Below are positions 15,543 through 18,424 of a DNA stretch of 18,424 nucleotides, piece after piece. Every line of letters starts with the position of its first letter. Positions within the stretch are counted from its first letter, which is position 1. The position numbers and the translations under genes were made by a program. This DNA comes from Bacillota bacterium (GTDB lineage Bacteria > Bacillota > Clostridia > Lachnospirales > Lachnospiraceae). The stretch lies in the NCBI GenBank assembly GCA_023399455.1, contig JAEWPN010000087.1, positions 1-18,424 on the forward strand. The letters are read 5' to 3'. The notes below the pieces were generated by a model. That model did not search any database and was not told where the DNA came from. It saw only the letters and a program-made list of their open reading frames with translations.

Positions 15543-15950
15543 ATGTCGGCGAAGACAGATACGGAAGTTATCATTGGCGGTAAAGTATTCACTTTGAGCG
15601 GTTACGAAAGCGAAGAGTATCTACAGAGAGTCGCGTCTTATATTAACAATAAGATGACGGAGTACGGCAAAGTCGACAGCTTTAGAAGGCAGCCTCTGGA
15701 CACCCAGAACGTCCTGCTGCAGCTTAACATTGCCGACGATTATTTTAAGGCAAAGAAACAGATAAGCCTTTTAGAAGAAGATATCCAGAGCAAAGAAAAG
15801 GAATTGTACGATTTGAAACATGAGTTGATTACTTCCCAGATTAAGCTGGAAAATACGGAGAAAAGTGTAAAAAGTCTACAGACGGAGATAAATGAAAACG
15901 CGAAGAAAATGATTCGCATGGAAATGGAACTGAAGGATGCGAAAAAGTAA
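15543..15950 (+). CDS. zapA: Cell division protein ZapA
   Basis: A 135-residue protein with the ZapA N-terminal domain (about 7-65: V-I-I-G-G-K-V-F-T-L-S-G-Y-E-S-E-E-Y-L-Q, then D-T-Q-N-V-L-L-Q-L-N-I-A-D-D-Y) followed by a long Glu/Lys-rich coiled coil (about 65-133). ZapA cross-links FtsZ filaments at the division ring in the cytoplasm. The ATG at 15543 is preferred: AGGGG lies 7 bases upstream, and an in-frame GTG at 15525 would put that site inside the protein. It follows ruvB by 69 bases and probably shares its transcript. A terminator lies directly after it, closing the ruvAB-zapA unit. Confidence 0.9.
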   Translation: MSAKTDTEVIIGGKVFTLSGYESEEYLQRVASYINNKMTEYGKVDSFRRQPLDTQNVLLQLNIADDYFKAKKQISLLEEDIQSKEKELYDLKHELITSQIKLENTEKSVKSLQTEINENAKKMIRMEMELKDAKK

Positions 15951-15973
15951 TATAAAGGAATTATAGAAAGTGG

Positions 15974-15999
15974 GCTGTCTTAGGAAAAGGCAGCTTTTT
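15974..15999 (+). terminator. Intrinsic terminator after zapA
   Basis: GCTGTC (15974-15979) pairs with GGCAGC (15989-15994) over 6 bp with one G-U pair, followed at once by TTTTT. An outer A-rich/T-rich pairing (AGAAA with TTTCT) can extend it. It lies 23 bases after the zapA stop. Confidence 0.75.
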
Positions 16000-16017
16000 C
16001 TAATCGAAGGTAAGAGG

Positions 16018-16040
16018 TTGAAAGAATAATATTCTTTCAA
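16018..16040. repeat. Perfect 10-bp palindrome before the U32 leader
   Basis: TTGAAAGAAT and ATTCTTTCAA surround a 3-base AAT centre. No T-run follows on either strand, so it is not a terminator. It could be an operator for the U32 gene or a hairpin in its leader. No clear -10/-35 pair is positioned on it. Confidence 0.55.
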
Positions 16041-16042
16041 TC

Positions 16043-16088
16043 GGAGATTTGTGCTTAAGGTGTGCAGGCACACCCGCACTAAGTCTCC
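16043..16088 (+). ncRNA. Three-tier structured leader upstream of the U32 gene
   Basis: Three nested stems share one axis: GGAGA/TCTCC (16043-16047 with 16084-16088), GTGC/GCAC (16051-16054 with 16076-16079) and GGTGTG/CACACC (16059-16064 with 16069-16074), capped by a CAGG loop. The internal loops are 3x4 and 4x1 bases. It ends just before the 28-base start-site block. The regular design suggests a functional RNA element controlling the U32 gene. I do not recognise it as a known riboswitch class. Confidence 0.5.
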
Positions 16089-16091
16089 AGG

Positions 16092-16119
16092 CTTTGAAGG
16101 GAGCATGGTTATAAAGATG
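16092..16119 (+). repeat. 28-base start-site block, copy 2 (U32 gene)
   Basis: The block begins CTTTGAAGGGA and contains ATGGTTATA at the same distance from the start as in the ruvB copy, ending exactly in the U32 ATG. Here the upstream ATG (16105) is in frame with the gene, so it could itself be the start, but only one base would separate it from GGGAG. Confidence 0.5.
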
Positions 16120-18324
16120 AAAAAAGTAGAACTTCTTGCACCTGCGGGAAATTATGAATGCTTTCTGGGTGCAGTGCATGCCGGGGCAGATGCCGTTTAT
16201 CTGGGTGGAAACAAATTTGGAGCACGGGCATATGCGGACAACTTTTCGGAAGAAGAAATTATAAACGCTGTAAAGCATGCTCACATATATGGAAGAAAAA
16301 TATATTTAACGCTGAATACTCTTGTAAAGGAAAGCGAATTTGCGGAGATTTACGATTATTTGCAGCCCTTCTACCAAGCGGGGCTGGACGGTGTCATCAT
16401 TCAGGATATGGGAGTGTTTTGCGCAGTCGGAAAATGGTTTCCCGGATTGGAGCGCCATATCAGTACACAGATGACCGTGACGGGCTCCTATGGAGCGGCG
16501 TATGTAAAAGGCTTAGGAGCTACGCGCATCGTACCGGCCAGAGAGCTTTCTCTTGCGGAAATCAGAAATATAAAAAGCGAAGTGGATATTGAAATAGAGG
16601 TCTTCGTTCATGGCGCTGTCTGCTATTGTTATTCCGGGCAATGCTTGTTCAGCAGCATCATCGGAGGCAGAAGCGGCAACAGAGGAAGGTGTGCACAGCC
16701 GTGCCGTCTTCCTTATTCGGTGGAAGGCAAGAAGGAAAAATATCCCCTCAGCCTAAAGGATATGTGTACAATAGAACTGATTCCCGAGCTGATCGAAGCC
16801 GGAATTGATTCCTTTAAAATCGAAGGAAGGATGAAAAGCCCCGAGTATGTTTCGGGGGTGACCGCTCTTTACCGGAAGTATATAGATAAATATTATGATG
16901 ACGGGGGCGCAGGATATCTCGTTAAAAAAGAGGACATGGAGGAGCTTCGCTCCTTGTATATCCGAAGCGAAATAAGTGAAGGATATTATCATAAGCATAA
17001 TGGCAGCGATATGATAACGCTGGATAATCCAAGCTACGGCGGACGGGACGAGAGCCTGTCCCAAAGAATCAGAGAGGAATATCTGCAAGGTGACCATCGT
17101 TTGGCTGTGACGGGAAAAACGAGACTATATAAAAACAGTCCGGCCTATTTTGCCCTTGTTTATAAAAATATAACAGCTGCCGTATATGGAAATATTGTGG
17201 AAGAAGCCTTGAAGCAGCCAATGAATGAGGAAAGCATTCGCAAACAGCTTTCAAAAAGCGGAAATACGGCATTTAATTTAGATAGTATTGAAATTGATAT
17301 GGAATCCGATATTTTCATTCCCGTAAAGGCGCTGAACGATCTGCGCCGCATAGCGTGTGATGCTCTGGCGCAAAAAATAATCGCGAACAATGGCCTGGCC
17401 TATCCGGGGCGCAAAGAAACAGCAGGGGCGAGTTCAAATACAGGAAAGCCGGCAACCATCAGCCCGATAAATAAAATAACGCTGCATGCATCCATACAGA
17501 CCGAGGAACAGCTTGGCATAGCGCTAAAAAGCAATATTTCAAGAATCTATATTTCCTCTGATTTGTTGGAAACATCCGGTGCCATAGAGACCACCTTAAG
17601 AAATAATAAAAAGGATATAAATTTTTACCTTGCAATGCCCCATATCATAAGAGATTATGATAAAATATTTTTGGACAAAATGAAGGCGCTGCTGGAGGGC
17701 GAGTTGTTTTCCGGAGTATTGATCCGCAACCAGGAAGAACTGCAATGGCTCAAGAAATTTTCCTATAGTAAGGACATTGTCACTGATTCCAATCTCTATA
17801 TTTGGAACAAGGAAGCCTATGAGGCTTATAAGGATGAGTGTGTGGAAAGGTATCTTCCCCACGAGCTTAATTTCAAGGAAATTGCCAGACTGATGGAAGC
17901 TGTGGGCAGCAATGCTCTGTCTCAAATCGCCTACGGAAGAATACCAATGATGGTAACTGTCAACTGCGTTTCCAAGACCATGGGATTTTGCAGGAAAACG
18001 AAGGAAAACAAGGAAGCAGAAAGTATAAGCGGAACCCCCTTTTTGACGGATCGGTACCGAAAAAGGTTCCCGGTATATTTGAATTGCAGACATTGCTATA
18101 ATATTATTTATAATTCGGTTCCTTTGTCGCTGCATCAGAGCCTTTATAAAATGATGAAGCTGGGGGTCTCAACATTTCGTCTGGATTTTACTATGGAAAA
18201 GGGGAAGGATGTACAGGATATCATATCCTTCTATGAGAACAGGATAAAAAATACCGGGAAAGACGAAGCAAAGCCTCCATTCGCAGAATATACAAACGCG
18301 CATTTAAATAGGGGAGTAGAATAA
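16117..18324 (+). CDS. U32 family protein with DUF3656-like C-terminus (RlhA-like)
   Basis: A 735-residue protein. Residues 1-300 are the U32 barrel: E-L-L-A-P-A-G-N at the start, H-A-G-A-D-A-V-Y-L-G-G, and the signature E161-x-F-x2-G-A-V-C169-x4-G-x-C176, followed by Cys192 and Cys196. These four cysteines probably bind an iron-sulfur cluster. A long insert and C-terminal part follow, with a second set Cys617, Cys625, Cys657 and Cys660 (Y-L-N-C-R-H-C). U32 proteins were named peptidases, but E. coli RlhA (653 residues, DUF3656) hydroxylates 23S rRNA C2501 and relatives hydroxylate tRNA uridine, so an RNA-hydroxylation role is more likely than proteolysis; this is by family. Start M-K-K-V-E-L-L chosen; ATG 16105 would add M-V-I-K. 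Confidence 0.85.
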   Translation: MKKVELLAPAGNYECFLGAVHAGADAVYLGGNKFGARAYADNFSEEEIINAVKHAHIYGRKIYLTLNTLVKESEFAEIYDYLQPFYQAGLDGVIIQDMGVFCAVGKWFPGLERHISTQMTVTGSYGAAYVKGLGATRIVPARELSLAEIRNIKSEVDIEIEVFVHGAVCYCYSGQCLFSSIIGGRSGNRGRCAQPCRLPYSVEGKKEKYPLSLKDMCTIELIPELIEAGIDSFKIEGRMKSPEYVSGVTALYRKYIDKYYDDGGAGYLVKKEDMEELRSLYIRSEISEGYYHKHNGSDMITLDNPSYGGRDESLSQRIREEYLQGDHRLAVTGKTRLYKNSPAYFALVYKNITAAVYGNIVEEALKQPMNEESIRKQLSKSGNTAFNLDSIEIDMESDIFIPVKALNDLRRIACDALAQKIIANNGLAYPGRKETAGASSNTGKPATISPINKITLHASIQTEEQLGIALKSNISRIYISSDLLETSGAIETTLRNNKKDINFYLAMPHIIRDYDKIFLDKMKALLEGELFSGVLIRNQEELQWLKKFSYSKDIVTDSNLYIWNKEAYEAYKDECVERYLPHELNFKEIARLMEAVGSNALSQIAYGRIPMMVTVNCVSKTMGFCRKTKENKEAESISGTPFLTDRYRKRFPVYLNCRHCYNIIYNSVPLSLHQSLYKMMKLGVSTFRLDFTMEKGKDVQDIISFYENRIKNTGKDEAKPPFAEYTNAHLNRGVE

Positions 18325-18354
18325 ATTTACGCTTAAAAAGTGTACGGGTGAATT

Positions 18355-18424
18355 ATGGAATTATATATTACGGAACTATCGAAATATGTTATAACCTTAT
18401 TTATGGTATTGTATGCCTGCGAAT
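18355..18424 (+). CDS. N-terminus of a membrane protein, cut by the window edge
   Basis: An ATG preceded by GGGTGA at short spacing opens a frame that reads M-E-L-Y-I-T-E-L-S-K-Y and then the hydrophobic V-I-T-L-F-M-V-L-Y-A-C, running off the end after 23 codons. A short polar start followed by a first transmembrane helix resembles the beginning of FtsW/RodA/SpoVE-type proteins, which would fit next to division genes, but 23 residues cannot prove that. It starts 30 bases after the U32 gene and is probably co-transcribed with it. Confidence 0.55.
   Translation, partial: MELYITELSKYVITLFMVLYACE

Noticed and set aside
18355..18424. Firm assignment of the terminal gene as ftsW/rodA
   Set aside because: Only 23 codons are visible; one hydrophobic helix is not enough to name the family.

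Overview
The window looks like a chromosomal segment from a low-to-mid GC anaerobic Firmicute, most likely a Lachnospiraceae-type Clostridium. The grounds are AGGAGG-type ribosome binding sites, A/T-rich spacers with sigma-A-like promoters, a clostridial short-form methionine synthase, a ruvA-ruvB-zapA-U32 gene order and the style of the proteins. This is inference from content; no marker gene or 16S is present. I see no mobile element, CRISPR array, tRNA or rRNA.

Layout. 1-1161: two minus-strand genes, a small predicted lipoprotein (GTG start) and a pyridoxamine-5'-phosphate-oxidase-like flavoprotein, with a palindrome-rich promoter region at about 1193-1264. 1466-3940: a cobalamin-dependent methionine synthase without the reactivation domain. 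4016-7898: a branched-chain amino acid block with the acetolactate synthase catalytic subunit (ilvB), two consecutive and different regulatory subunits (ilvN-like) and ketol-acid reductoisomerase (ilvC). A good internal promoter lies in front of the second small subunit. 7938-8855: a LysR-type regulator on the minus strand, divergent from leuC-leuD (9045-10853). The 189-base divergent spacer holds a LysR-type T-N11-A palindrome and a large nested inverted repeat. ilvD, leuA and leuB are not in the window, so the Ile/Val/Leu pathways must be completed elsewhere.

10859-11650: a histidine phosphatase on the minus strand, ending 5 bases from leuD. 11865-13711: a two-gene, translationally coupled unit made of a TPR protein and a DUF4037-type nucleotidyltransferase-like protein. 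Its function is unknown, and it is the best candidate here for an undescribed system. 13790-15473: ruvA-ruvB (Holliday junction branch migration), preceded by a strong promoter whose spacer contains a near-perfect Gram-positive LexA (SOS) box. 15543-15950: zapA (FtsZ-ring accessory), followed by an intrinsic terminator. 16117-18324: a large U32 protein with a C-terminal DUF3656-like part, related to the rRNA hydroxylase RlhA. 18355-18424: the start of a membrane protein cut by the window edge.

The most unusual non-coding signal is a 28-base block directly in front of both ruvB and the U32 gene. It matches at 23 of 28 positions without gaps, ends in each start codon, and follows a hairpin in both cases. 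In front of the U32 gene that hairpin is a three-tier, 46-nt structure. It may be a shared translational leader or an undescribed RNA element.
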